Part shown: in pieces, positions 31,921 to 44,657 of the stretch | Layout of the letters: each line of letters opens with the position of its first letter | Position numbering within the stretch: the first letter of the stretch is position 1 | Assembly (NCBI GenBank): GCA_020543525.1 | Contig: JAHYIO010000001.1 | Location: forward strand, 1,612,001 to 1,676,000 | DNA length: 64,000 bases | Direction of reading: 5' to 3' | Origin: Coriolopsis trogii | Taxonomy: Eukaryota; Basidiomycota; Agaricomycetes; Polyporales; Polyporaceae | Notes under the pieces: model-generated | Databases searched by the model: none | What the model was told of the DNA's origin: nothing | What the model saw: only the letters and a program-made list of their open reading frames with translations | Position numbers and translations under genes: made by a program

Positions 31921-34105
31921 TCACGCTTCATCCGGGTACAACATCAGCTCCGGACGGACTTTCTGGTCAAACTCCTCCGGCGTCAGGAAACCAAGCGCGA
32001 CCGTTGCCTCCTTCAATGTTGTTCCCTCTTTGTGTGCCTTCTTCGCACACTTCGCAACGTCTGCAAACACAATTAACCTTTGTCGCAGCAGGCGCGGATC
32101 GCTATACGTACTGTCGTATCCAAGATGACTGTTCAAAATGGTTGCAAGCATGAGCGATTCATGCAGCAATGTGTTGATGCGCTTCTCGTTCGCCTGGATA
32201 CCAACAACGCAGTTCTTTGTGAATGAGCGCGAGGCTGCACAGAAGTTAGGTTCGACCTCGTGTGTGACACATGAAATACACATGGGAACGTACCATCCGA
32301 AAGCAACCGAATGCTTTGGAGCACGTTCTTGATAATGACCGGCTTGAAGACGTTCAACTGGCAAAGTGTCAAACGTGGCTCGGTGTGGATAACGCTATAT
32401 CTGTAACAGATCCACACACCTCAAACTGGCCATTAGAGCCAGCGATGCTGACAACAGTGTTGTTGCCCATGACTTGGGCGGCAACCATCGTCATCGCCTC
32501 GCACTGCGTGGGGTTGACCTTGCCCGGCATGATACTGCTTCCGGGCTCGTTCTCTGGCAGCTGGAGCTCGCCCAAACCACACCGAGGGCCTGAACCGAGG
32601 TAGCGAATATCGTTCGCGATCTTCATCAAGGAGACCGCTACGGTATTCAGGGCACCGTGCGCCTCGACGAGTGCGTCGTGTGATGCAAGTGCCTCGAACT
32701 GGAGGAGATGCATGAGATGAGATCTGGAGTGAGCAGGAGGTGCGCCAACTTGCCTTATTAGGGGCCGTCTTGAATTCAATCCCCGTTAGCTTGGAGATCT
32801 CGGCTGCGACCTTCACGTCGAAGCCCTTCTTCGTATTGAGGCCCTGTACAATGGTGAGCCTTCGAACACCAGGATTACTGTCATACTGCGCTCACAGTTC
32901 CGACAGCAGTACCGCCCTGTGCAAGGAGGCTCAAACGAGGCAATACGTCCTTGACTCGCTCGATGCCGTTGGTGAGTTGCTGTACGTATCCGCTGAATTC
33001 CTGACCAAGGGTGAGAGGAGTCGCATCCTGCGGACATCAAACATGAGTATGCGCTGTGAGAGGAGTCCGCTCGACATACCTGCAAGTGGGTTCGGCCAAT
33101 CTTGATGATGTGCTCGAACTCCTTGGATTTGGCCGCGAGAGCGTCCCGGAGTTCGGTAAGGGCGGGGATGAGGGAACGGTGAATCTCGGTCACGGCAGCT
33201 ACGTGCATAGCAGTGGGGAAACTGGATTGATCGTTAGTCTGAGGGCAAGGTAGGATGACGACTAGGAACAGGACATACGTATCGTTGCTGCTTTGGCTCA
33301 TGTTGACGTGGTCGTTGGGGTGCACGGGCTTCTTCGATCCCCGTTCTCCTCCGAGAATCTCAATCGCACGATTTGAGATGACCTGCAACGCATCGTCAGT
33401 GATTCATGTCAGGGTAATCAGTACAAGTATCTCCTGACCTCGTTCGCGTTCATGTTGCTCTGAGTACCGCTGCCAGTCTGGAAGACTACCAAGGGGAACT
33501 CGTCAATCAACTTGCCAGAGATGACCTGTTCCATGAATTCAATACACAGTTCACAAGCAGTCACGTCAAATACGCACCTCATCAGCGGCCTTCTGGATCG
33601 CCTCGCCAACCTTCGGGTCCATGCCATAACCAACATTGACGATCGAAGCTGCCTTCTTGAGCACACCGAACGCCTTGATCAGGGGCTCGGGGAGACGTTC
33701 AGAGGGACCACCAATGTCAAAGTTCTGCAGGGAGCTGCATCGATCTCTATCAGGCGATGCGACCGCGGATATCCTTCCAGCATAACGCACCGCTGCGTTT
33801 GTGCACCCCAGTAGCGGTCTGCAGGAACCTGGAGCTCACCGAAGGTGTCGCGTTCGATGCGGTATTTCTGCTCCTACACTCGAGACCCGAACGATCAACC
33901 CCAACAACATCCTGTTGATTGGCAGATTTACAGACCATTAGAAATGATGAGGTTGAGAACAAGCGTGTGGCAGGGCCGCGAGAGGGCTGGATTCAGAATC
34001 ATGGTGGCCGGACGGCGCGGTGCGGGGTAAATCACATGAGTATACGCTCATGACTACACAGTGAACACTCACCAAAGTGACACGGGCGAGGCGGATTCCA
34101 GCCAT
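31921..34105 (-). CDS. FUM1: Fumarate hydratase (class II fumarase)
   Basis: Interconverts fumarate and L-malate in the TCA cycle. The start [11 protein letters not shown] plus the next exon ([20 protein letters not shown]) makes a basic, Arg-rich mitochondrial presequence. Then come [91 protein letters not shown] and the family signature [13 protein letters not shown]. The C-terminal domain includes [20 protein letters not shown] and ends [12 protein letters not shown]. The catalytic His (THLQDA) and signature Ser (GSSIMPGK) are present. Multiple short introns; the 5' exons are small, so their exact joins are less certain than the rest. In many fungi one gene serves both mitochondria and cytosol. 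Confidence 0.94.
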
Positions 34106-34604
34106 TTTATAGAACGAAATAATGTAGGATGAAGCGGAAGAGGGAGGAAGGAGATGCTCTCAGAGCTCTAGTAGCGGTGTGCACGGTGTGTGTGGTGTCG
34201 CAGAAGGTGCTGGACGATATATGCGTCGCCTGCGCTGGCGGGAGACCCGCCTGATCCCGATGTGTTGCCGATTTCCTCCGTACATGTACTCTTTCGTCCG
34301 AAACCGAGCACTCTTTTGATTCCGAGGGACTTGCGAGGATGTGCAGTGAGTGTGTCGTTGGCAGTCATATGTCATTTCAGTGACGTCGCAGTTACGCTGG
34401 ATGAGGTTCAACGCGTCCGAGTACTGTTCGGACGCGTATTGGCAGGATCACGCCTACGGCCTGCGAGGGGCCGCGGAGAGCACGTGTTTTGTCGGTCCCC
34501 AGGTATGCGCGCTTATGTGGGGAACCGGTAGCTGTCTCGCACAACAACCTCCGGCGCACAACTCATTTCTGTCCCACTCTGCCCACTCTTCTTGCGAACC
34601 AGTC
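34106..34604. promoter_or_regulatory. Divergent spacer, fumarase and PEX11
   Basis: About 500 bp serving two divergent genes. No TATA box stands out and no small coding exon is supported. Confidence 0.4.
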
Positions 34605-35620
34605 ATGGCCAGCGTCGCATCTCAGCTTGTGCTGCATCCTGTCACCTCGCAGTCGATCAAGCTCTTGAACACGACCAACGGAAGAGACAAGGTATGACCT
34701 CATACTTCCGGCATGAATAGAGATGCAGAGTCGCTAACAATGTCGCGTGTAGCTCTATCGTGGCCTACAATACTTTGCGCGTTTCTTCGCATGGCTCCTT
34801 CTGTCGCGCGGATACAAGATCCAGGCAGCGAGGTGGGACGCACTGAAGTCGCACCTCGCCATCGGTCGCAAGCGTGAGTGCCGATCTATCTCCAAGACGA
34901 GGCGGCACTCTGACGGGCATACTTCTCAGTTCTGCGCCTGGGCAAGTTTATGGAGACCTCCCAGGCCGTCCTCAGGGCCTTCGCTGCACCCGGTGGAACG
35001 GGGGAGCGCATCACGATCATAGGTAGGCAGATCGGCTACTTGGGTTACATGTCGTTGGACAACCTGGCATGGGTACGTTGCACTTTCGTGGATGTGGGGC
35101 ATGCTGTGAACGTATGCCTCTCAGGCCAACGCGATCAAATTCTACAACTTCTCGCCATCTACCGCTGCGAAGATCAACAAGCGAGCCATGCAGTTCTGGT
35201 TCACCGGCATCGTGTTCAGCATTGCGCACGGTCTCTACAAGGTAGGCGCGGCGGAGGCCATACACCGCTAGTTACTCACATGCCACAAACAGGCAGGCAG
35301 GCTTGCGAACGAAGTCAAGCAGCTTCAGAATCGGACGTGGGCGGAGAAGAGCGCAGAGACGGATCGCGAGCTCAAACTCCAGAACCTTCAAGTTACTCGG
35401 GAAGCAGTCCGTTACCAACTTATTATCGACATGCTCGATGTTTGGATTCCTGCAACGACCATCGGGCTCGTCAATCTCAACGACGGTGTCCTTGGTCTAT
35501 TCGGGTGAGTAATTTGACGCATACTATGAAGGAACAGAGTGGCTGATATAGTCTCGTCGCAGTCTTCTCACCTCGTTCCTGTCTCTGCGTCAACAGTGGT
35601 TGGCCGTTGGCGGGAAGTAG
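34605..35620 (+). CDS. PEX11: Peroxisomal membrane elongation protein PEX11
   Basis: Peroxisome membrane protein that promotes peroxisome elongation and division. Start MASVASQLVLHPVTSQSIKL, then NTTNGRDKLYRGLQYFARFF, LRLGKFMETSQAVLRAF, GYLGYMSLDNLAW, MQFWFTGIVFSIAHGLYK, EVKQLQNRTW, AVRYQLIIDMLDVWIPATT and the C-terminal LTSFLSLRQQWLAVGGK. The pattern is typical: an amphipathic N-terminal helix, a mid membrane segment, and a C-terminal hydrophobic segment after the DMLD motif. About 250 residues, the usual size. Five or so introns at 34693-34751, 34876-34929 and beyond. Confidence 0.9.
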
Positions 35621-35770
35621 ATGGTCTTGTCGCTACTGCTGTTTATGTGGCTGAATATAATACTATCATACGCTACCGTCGTTGTTCTGCACATGTAATG
35701 AGCTCTAACATGCCGTGAGGGGACGCACTTCGAAGCCATGTCGCCTGCAGTGGGTCAAAGAATTGGAGTG

Positions 35771-36149
35771 TCATGAAGGGGCGGGGGTTGCATTCTTGCG
35801 CTGCTCTTCCCGTAGTCGCAGATACTCTGCACGTACTGTCGCCATTGCTTCAGGTCCCGTGCTGGAGTACTGGGGGTGAATAAGGGGATGTTTCGACACC
35901 ACTTGAGACTTACTACTGAAGCATGCAGTCCTGTACGGCCTTGTACTTCTTTCTGCACTCCCATGCAACCGAGAATGTACGCCCTTCCGCACACTCTGCA
36001 AATTCTGGGGGGATTGTTGATACAGAGGCGCGGTCAATTAGCATAGAATGCATCTCGCACCTTTGACAATGGGGTCACACAGCTTCAACGCGCTCTCCTT
36101 CGTTTTCTTGAGTAGCGTCTCCTCCTCACGGCGCGACAATGCGTTCATG
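35771..36149 (-). CDS. CMC1: COX assembly factor CMC1 (twin CX9C protein)
   Basis: Small mitochondrial intermembrane-space protein for copper delivery and assembly of cytochrome c oxidase. Start MNALSRREEETLLKKTK with an in-frame stop just upstream. Splicing of three exons gives LKLCDPIVKEFAECAEGRTF, then SVAWECRKKYKAVQDCMLQY, and the tail REEQRKNATPAPS. Both CX9C pairs are intact (CDPIVKEFAEC and CRKKYKAVQDC), with 9 residues between each pair. About 85 residues. It lies head to head with lipoyl synthase, 228 bp apart. Confidence 0.9.
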
Positions 36150-36377
36150 GCAGGCCAGTCGGAGCCCTACGGGCAGGTGCAAAGGGAGAGAGGGCAAGAG
36201 CGGGTCACCGCACCGACGCGATTGGAAGTGATCGGACGCGCAGAGCTCCGGGTTACGGCAGTTCCGGCGGCAAAGCCGTGACCGAAGCTCCTCTCCCGCT
36301 CACTCTTTCTTGTCAGTCGAACCACCTTGCGTCTCAGACAACCCTTGGCCTCTCGTTGTTCCCTCTGCAAGGTCTGG

Positions 36378-37887
36378 ATGGCTGCTATGCATCGCTCAGT
36401 GTCGCATCTGTCCACCGCTATACGCGCTGCCCGCTCTGTGCGGCCACAGGCACGGTGTCTGGCCACTCCGTCTTCGTCCAAGGGCAGCTTTAGTCAGACA
36501 CTCGAGGATGGCCCATCCCTGGACGACTTCATCTCCGACAGGGTACCCGAGCGTGTAGTTCTCGGGAACACGAACGCGTTAGTGTGACCTCATATGATGG
36601 AGCAGCTTATAGCTCATACACCATACGTTGCAGCCCCAGACTACCGTCATTCTTGAAGACCAGTATCCCCAAGGGCGCCTCTTTCTCAAAGATCAAGAAG
36701 GACCTGCGGGGCCTTGGCCTGCACACCGTGTGCGAAGAAGCGAGGTGTCCAAACATTGGCGATTGCTGGGGTGGAAAGGAGGGAGTCTCCGAGGCGGAGG
36801 GTAAGAGGGCCGCGACTGCTACTATTATGGTAAGCGCCTTGCTAGCTTTCAGGCCGCGAGTGTCTAACGGCATATCGTAGCTCATGGGGGATACATGCAC
36901 AAGAGGGTGCAGGTTCTGCTCCGTGAAGACCTCGAGGACGCCGCCGCCCCTGGATCCGCACGAACCAGAGAACACTGCGGAGGCTATTAGCCGCTGGGGA
37001 TTGGGCTATATTGTCTTGACCACCGTGGACAGAGATGGTTCGTTGGGATGGTGAAGTCACCGTTGACGTTATAACCAAACCGGTTTTGCAGATCTTGTTG
37101 ATGGTGGTGCTCACCACTTTGCGGAGACAATCATGAAGATTAAACAGAAGTAAGTCTCCTTAAGGTCAGGGCCCTTAATGTTACTTACGCCCTACTCAGA
37201 GCCCCTCATATTCTCGTCGAGGCTCTCACGGGTGACTTTGCCGGAAACCTCGACCATGTTGCTGTGGTTGCGAAGTCCGGCCTTGACGTCTATGCTCATA
37301 ATATTGAAACGGTGGAGGCGCTGACACCGTTCGTTCGGGACCGCCGGGCAACGTTCAGACAGAGCCTGCGCGTTCTCGGGCACGCGAAGAAGCAAGGCGT
37401 GCGTGTGACGAAGACGAGCATCATGCTTGGTGTTGGCGAGAACGAAGAGCAAGTCATGGATGCCTTGCGAGGTAACTTCGGCACTTGTACATCACTGTCA
37501 TGAGCGCTACTGACAATCCGACCCCTATTCTCCAACAGAGCTGCGTAAGGTCGATGTGGACGTGGTCACATTCGGCCAGTACATGCGGCCTACGAAGCGA
37601 CATATGAAAGTGGATCGGTATGTTGAGCCCGCCGAGTTCGATCGTTGGCGGCAGGTAGCAGAGGATATGGGATTCCTCTATGTGGCAAGTGGTCCGCTCG
37701 TACGCAGCAGTTACAAGGCAAGTTTCTGCCACCATGTGGACTGGCTGCGCACTAACAAGATGCTGTCAAACAGGCTGGCGAGTACTTTATCGAGAACGTC
37801 CTCAAAGGCAAAGGGACCGAGAAGCGTACCAAGAACCTCTTGGCTGACGAGGCTCCTTCGGCTGAGACAAAGGCTCAGAGTACATAG
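36378..37887 (+). CDS. LIP5: Lipoyl synthase, mitochondrial
   Basis: Radical-SAM enzyme that inserts two sulfurs into octanoyl groups on lipoyl-dependent enzymes. The Arg/Ser-rich N-terminus ([20 protein letters not shown]) is a mitochondrial presequence. Then come [23 protein letters not shown] (auxiliary cluster CX4CX5C), [16 protein letters not shown] (radical-SAM CX3CX2C), [71 protein letters not shown] and [20 protein letters not shown]. It ends ETKAQST. The first ATG of the pair at 36378/36387 is used; an upstream in-frame ATG at 36327 also exists and cannot be excluded. About six introns. Confidence 0.93.
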
Positions 37888-38163
37888 TGCTAGTTGTCTA
37901 CCTCATCTCTACTAGACACCATATTGTATAGTCCAGGGTGTAGTCCATTGGACCGCTCTACGTACTTAATTCAGTGATTCCACACTGACCGCGCTGTGGC
38001 CGAGCGCTTACACTGGGGAGGAGTCTGGTAAAAACATGAGCCACCGGCGTTTTCCGAGCGGAGATGAACTAAACCTCTCAGCAGTGAACTTTAATTTCTC
38101 TCCCAGTACACCGACCCAAAATCCACCGCCAGCTTCGCCCTCGGCCTCCCCAATCAGCAAAAA

Positions 38164-38549
38164 ATGGTGAGGACACCGCGAATGGCGGTCTTGAGGAGTT
38201 AAGTATTGACGTTTCCTTCTAGGACTCCTCGAAAGCCCCCGTCAAGCTCGCTACCGTCGTCAAGGTCTAGAAAATATTGTTTACCTTTCGTGGGCCGTTC
38301 TCTGACTGCAGTTTTGTTCTCGGGAACGATCAGGTCCTTGGGCGCACTGGCTCCCGTGGGGGTGTCACGCAAGTCCGTGTGGAGTTCATGGACGATGCCA
38401 CCCGCACGATCATCCGTAACGTGAAGGGTCCCGTCCGCGAGAAGGACATTCTGGCTCTCCTGGAGAGTGAGCGTGAGGCTCGGTGCGTGGTCTTTATTCG
38501 TATGGTCCGAGATATCAGCTGAGATATCGTCGATAGCCGTCTGCGGTAG
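38164..38549 (+). CDS. RPS28: 40S ribosomal protein eS28
   Basis: Small-subunit ribosomal protein of about 68 residues. Exon 1 is only the ATG (38164-38166), then a 56-bp intron (38167-38222). Next comes [14 protein letters not shown], an intron, then [39 protein letters not shown], and a last intron (from 38481) that splits the Arg codon before RLR-stop. The conserved C-terminal [12 protein letters not shown] is intact. Confidence 0.95.
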
Positions 38550-39165
38550 ACTGATTCCTGGGTCCCTTGCTCTGTTTTTGCACTATTTTCCTCTCCGCCC
38601 ACGACGCATCTGTATGATCATCCCATGCCAATGCTACTATGTGCATGAGCTCCGTTCAGGCGCTGGATCGATATTGCTAGCGAGCGCCGTGTAGTCTCGT
38701 ATATGTGCGCCTCGTATTGCGCTCATCTTCCGCTGACGCTCGCGGGCGCCCTTCGAAGCGTCGCTCTTCTGTCATCTCTTTTCCTAAGTGCCGGCGTCTC
38801 AAGTTACCAGTGGTTATGAGTTTTTGTGTTGTGGCTTTCCACGCTTCCACCATACCTTCGAATATCCGACATTCGGGCGATCCAGCGCTCATGTCCACAA
38901 CGGGGCTCGCACATCGCAGTGCTTCAGCCCCGCCGGGTCAGCCTCAGCCTATCCTCTCTGACTGTGAATGGAGCAATCGATTAGCACAGCAGATGCAACA
39001 TACGACCCGCCATCATGCATCATGCCCGATGCGGGGCGTGTGGCCAACCTGTTCGCCTCCATACGTGCCCTCTGACTCAGCCTAGCTATAAAATGACTGC
39101 CGAGTAGTGCCCGGAAGTCCGCTGGGAAAGAACCCATCCTCCTAGTGCGTATCCATCCCTTCAAC
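38550..39165. other. Intergenic region between eS28 and the GT8 gene
   Basis: About 616 bp. No exon or RNA gene supported. Confidence 0.4.
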
Positions 39166-40265
39166 ATGTCTCCCAATGCAGCGTACGCTACGCTGCTCAC
39201 CACACCCGCCTATCTCCCTGGTGTTCTCGTCCTCCATGCCTGCCTAGTCGCTGTCGGCTCGAAGTATCCGCTCGTGGCGATGGTCACGCCCAGTCTACCG
39301 CCGGAAGCGCGCGATGTTGTGGAGAAGCGCGGCATAGTCATCCGAGACATAGATCATCTCTACCCCTCCGAGGGGACGCACAAGTTGGCGGAACACGATT
39401 CACGCTTCCATGACACCTGGACGAAGCTCAGGTACGTAATTTTACGTTGGAGCTGCAGACCGCCCTGATCATAGTATTACCGGTGTGCCACAGAGCGTTC
39501 GAACTGGTTGAATATGATGCAAGTCATGTCACGCCCCTCCCCATACTGCTCATGGCTGACAATAAGGAACACAGCGCGTGGTCTTGCTGGATGCAGATAT
39601 GATTGTCATGCGCAACATGGACGAACTTCTGGAACTAGAAATGGACCGGAATTGGATTGCGGCGGCTCATGTATGCGCCTGCAACCCACGCAAACTAGTC
39701 CACTACCCTCTCGACTGGTAAGCTCAACGAGAAGCATCCCCCCTTTTCCATCAGAAGCAGGGACTGACGCACCACCAGGGTCCCAGAGAACTGCGCCCAC
39801 ACCGCGGTAGCCCACCCTCAGGCCGACCCGCCTGCCATCACCGAATCGAGCCCGCGCCCGTACACCCAGCTCAATTCCGGGACAGTCGTCCTCAGCCCCT
39901 CGCTCGACACTCTCAAGCAGATCACGGACATCATCAGGACGTCACCCCGCGTGCCGTTGTATGCGTTCCCCGATCAGGACCTGCTCACGGACTACTTCCG
40001 GGGCCGCTGGAAGCCCCTCTCGTGGAAGTACAACGCGCTCAAGACGCTCCGCATCATCCACCCGCAGCTGTGGAGCGACAACGAGATCCATTGCCTGCAC
40101 TACATCCTGCACGATAAACCTTGGAAATGCCCGCGGGGCACGGGCGGGGACTCAGAAGAGGTTAACAGCTGGTGGTGGGACAGGTACGAGGCTCTGGGAC
40201 GGGAGATGGAGGGCCTAGATCCTAACGGGTGGAAGCTGGTGGATGCTAATGTCGCCCATAACTGA
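39166..40265 (+). CDS. Glycosyltransferase family 8 protein (glycogenin/galactinol-synthase type)
   Basis: Nucleotide-sugar glycosyltransferase with the GT8 layout. MSPNAAYATLLTTPAYLPGV is the start, followed by LHACLVAVGSKYPLVAMVT and the metal-binding DXD motif in RVVLLDADMIVMRNMDELLE. Next come IAAAHVCACNP, YTQLNSGTVVLSPS, YAFPDQDLLTDYFRGRWKPL, YNALKTLRII and IHCLHYILHDKPW. These correspond to the DQ...LN and HY...KPW motifs of the family. It ends KLVDANVAHN. A likely non-canonical GC-AG intron occurs at 39519-39574 (GCAAGT donor). The sugar donor and acceptor are not predictable from sequence. An in-frame upstream ATG at 39145 is an alternative start. Confidence 0.85.
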
Positions 40266-40536
40266 ACGCTTTCCAGGCCGCATACGCACGAGATCCCTCT
40301 AGAGACCTGCCCGCAGTTGACCCCTATGGCGTGGCCTTCGCTGTTGTGAACGATTAATGTTATTCGCCATGCATAGATCCTCGTGTTAGCGTATCCAATT
40401 CTAGCGGTTGACTCGCTGCGGGACGCAAGCGCAGGCGCAGCATATATAATACATGTGATTGAGACACGAACTTCACGTACCAGTACAACCGGCATACATA
40501 CACTGCAATCAGTTGCAACGCAGTTGCGCGACTTTC

Positions 40537-42026
40537 TCAAGCTCGCCACGCCACATGAACCTGGTCGGTTCGGAACCTAACAGCGAACGCGGTCAGAGCC
40601 ACTCTCCTTGGACTACATGATGAATCCAACCTTTGGGTACAAGTACTCTTGGCCAGAGGGGTCTCGAACCCCATGCGGAAACTGAGAAGCCCTGCCTGAG
40701 CGATCATAATGCCGTTGTCGATGCAGAACCTAGCGACCAGATCCGTAGAATGCCACTCAGTTTCGTCATCGAAGCAGGACGGATAGACTGATTGCACTAC
40801 GCACCGCTCGTCGGTGGCGAAGACATTGCCGCCCCGCTCTTTCGCCATGACGCCCATCATTTCCTGCAGTCGTTCGTTGCCTGCAATGCGTAGTCGCACA
40901 GCAGGGCAAGGGAGAAGCCACACGTCGAAGTTGTCAGCCATATGGTTGGACGCACAGCGGTGGCTGTGGAACAAAGTTCACAGGAAGCACTCACATCCTA
41001 CACCGCCGACGATGAGGACCTCTTTACTGCCGATGTGCGCCATCGCACGTTCGGTGATCTCGACGAGCATGGCGAACACCGTTTCTTGGAGCGAGAAGCA
41101 GAGATCTTGTGGCGTGATGATGTCTTCGCCCTCGCCCGCAGAGGAGCTGTCCGCCCGGAATCGCTTGTCAAGGGTGTACGCCTCTGTTGACGTCAGGATC
41201 CCCGACAGGCTGATGTCCATGCCCTTCGTAGTGTAAGGCAGTGGTAGCAACCGTTTCCCTCTGTAGCATGCGTCAGCCAAACGGGCAGCCGCATGCTTCC
41301 CAGATAGACAAACTTCTTTGCTTCCTGCTCAATGTTGTATCCTGGGCTAGGATCGTTGCTGAGATTGATGACTCGAGCGAATCGATCGAGGCAGTTCCCG
41401 ACGGCGATGTCGAGGGTCTCTCCGAAGATCCGATAGCATTGCTGCGAGTACGCGATAACTTGCGTGTTCCCGCCGGAGACGTACAGGACTACAGGATTCT
41501 GTGCGCCCGTGACCTGACGACCCATCTCAATGTCTGCATTGCCGATGAGAAAAGTAAAGTAGAGGAATCCATGATGGCACTCACGGCCGACGCAGTGGTT
41601 CACTCCGACGAGCGGCTTGTTGTACAGCAACGAGAGCGTGCGCGCGACAAGTGCTACCGACACGAGCGGTGCACCCATGCCAGGTCCTGTACATACGAGC
41701 ATGACAAGTTCAATTGCGTGTGGACATACATGTGAGACACGCGTACCCTTTGTGAAGCAAATGCAGTCAATGTCGTGCAACGAGACGTCTGCCTTTGCAA
41801 ACGCATCCTTGATGACCGTCAACGCCCACTCTCGATGGTGTTGCGCGGTGTCGCGGGGGAGGAAGCCCTGTCCGGGCGGTGTAATGTACGTATGGCGCAC
41901 GTTCGAAAGGACGTGGGTCGAGCCGTCGGGATCATGCCTGATGATACCTGCTCCGAGTTTGTTCGCGGATCCCTCGAGTCCGAGGGCAATATATGGCCGC
42001 TCTGTCGCACCGCTCAGCTGGAACGT
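40537..42026 (-). CDS. KAE1: KAE1/OSGEP, tRNA N6-threonylcarbamoyladenosine synthase subunit (first exon unresolved)
   Basis: Catalytic subunit of the KEOPS/EKC complex, which makes t6A at position 37 of ANN-decoding tRNAs. It shows [134 protein letters not shown] and the end [20 protein letters not shown] carries the two metal-binding His residues. The frame meets a TAG at 42027-42029, and no ATG lies between it and PYIALGLEG. The start must therefore be in a separate upstream exon: the ATGs at 42093 and 42190 are candidates, but I could not join either with confidence. Divergent from the lysine gene. Confidence 0.88.
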
Positions 42027-42333
42027 CTACAGCGACGGCAGCATACTCGCCTGGAGCTTTCAAAGGTGAGCGTTTTCTGATCTTTCCTGGCATGTTTCCG
42101 GGATGGAAAGTGTGGATGGCGGTCAAGGTACAAGGTCGAGTTGCAGAACGCGTCTAACTGGAGTATGTGGATCTCGATCGTTCTCGCCATCTAATCTACT
42201 AATCTAATCTCTTCACGTGCACCAGAGAAATCTCGACAGAGTCAGTCTGACTCTCGACCGTCTACAAAACTCTCGTCGTCGAGTCGGAAAACCCAACTTA
42301 AAAGCAGCCCGCACAATCCTCCATCCTCCCATC

Positions 42334-43611
<1,278 letters not shown>

Positions 43612-44657
43612 ATCTGATGTTGATGATGCTGTTGAACGAAAATGAGCGCGGTTGTATGTATCAACACAGTTTGCAGTCGATGTGATATAGAGTACCGCCG
43701 TGTATTAGAAGAGCGCTGGCCACACGACAATCCGACTGCAACCGTTGTGGTGACGATTTGTGCTGGCTTAAGGTGACACGTTATGGATACATATGATTGC
43801 CACGTCCGGCCAGGAATGCCCACGGGCGCATTACGTCCGCGACAGGCCTGCGAGAATACAAGGAAGTAACCAAGACATCAGCATTGGATCAGAGCAGGGG
43901 TCATCACAGACATGATGGGACCCGATGATGTGTCGGTGGCTGTCTCAGCTGGAGGCATTCGGATTATGCGGAGTGAACCAGTTTATCCCGGATATATATG
44001 GCGTTCGAATAGCAGTCGGGGGCGTTGGTCAGAGAGCGAGATCATGAGACGTGGCGTGCGAGGTTACGGCTGCGCGCGGATGGCGACGGCTGAGGAGAAA
44101 CATGGTGCTGGCCAAGCGCAGCAGGCTCGGTCGCGGCTGGTGGAGGTCATCGAGCTGGCCTGCGTCGGGAGGCGGCCATCGGTGGTGTGCGAGGGTCGGA
44201 AGGGGCGTTGCGTGTGTTGGGATGGAATCAAAAAGCTGGTTTCGCTTTGGATGGCGTTGTTGGCTGGCGTTGAGTGCTGCGGTGCTGGCCGCTGGCCGGA
44301 GAGATGGCGAGATGATGTGTTTGGAGCAGTGCGACTCGCGAGTGCCGAGCGGACTGGGCGAGGCCGTTGCGCACAAGAGATGAGGCGAGTCTGATCAAGT
44401 TCTGTCCATCCTCACACTCACACCTTTCCTTCATCTCCCTCTCTCCCTTTCTCTTCCATCTTCTGGGTTCGTGTGGTGCCAGCTCCTGGGCTGTTCTTCT
44501 CTCTCTTCTCTCCTTTCTTCCTCTATACTTCTTGCTCCCGGCCTTCTAACCGGTGCACATTCTTGCACAAGTGTTCATCGGTGCTGGTCGCCCCTGCGTC
44601 CTAATTTCCCTGCAAGCAAGTCTACGTCCTCTGTCCCCTGCCGTCTACTGCGCCAAC
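43612..44657. other. Intergenic region with CT-rich leader
   Basis: About 1 kb between LYS1 and the proline-rich gene. 44400-44560 is strongly CT-rich, as at many basidiomycete transcription starts. No supported exon. Confidence 0.45.

Noticed and set aside
40655..40680. GGGGTCTCGAACCCC, like a tRNA T-arm
   Set aside because: It lies within the C-terminal coding exons of KAE1, where the other strand encodes the conserved [17 protein letters not shown] segment.
43912..44394. Open frame of 160 codons on the plus strand between LYS1 and the proline-rich gene
   Set aside because: Arg/Gly/Trp-rich translation with no domain. Probably chance in GC-rich sequence.
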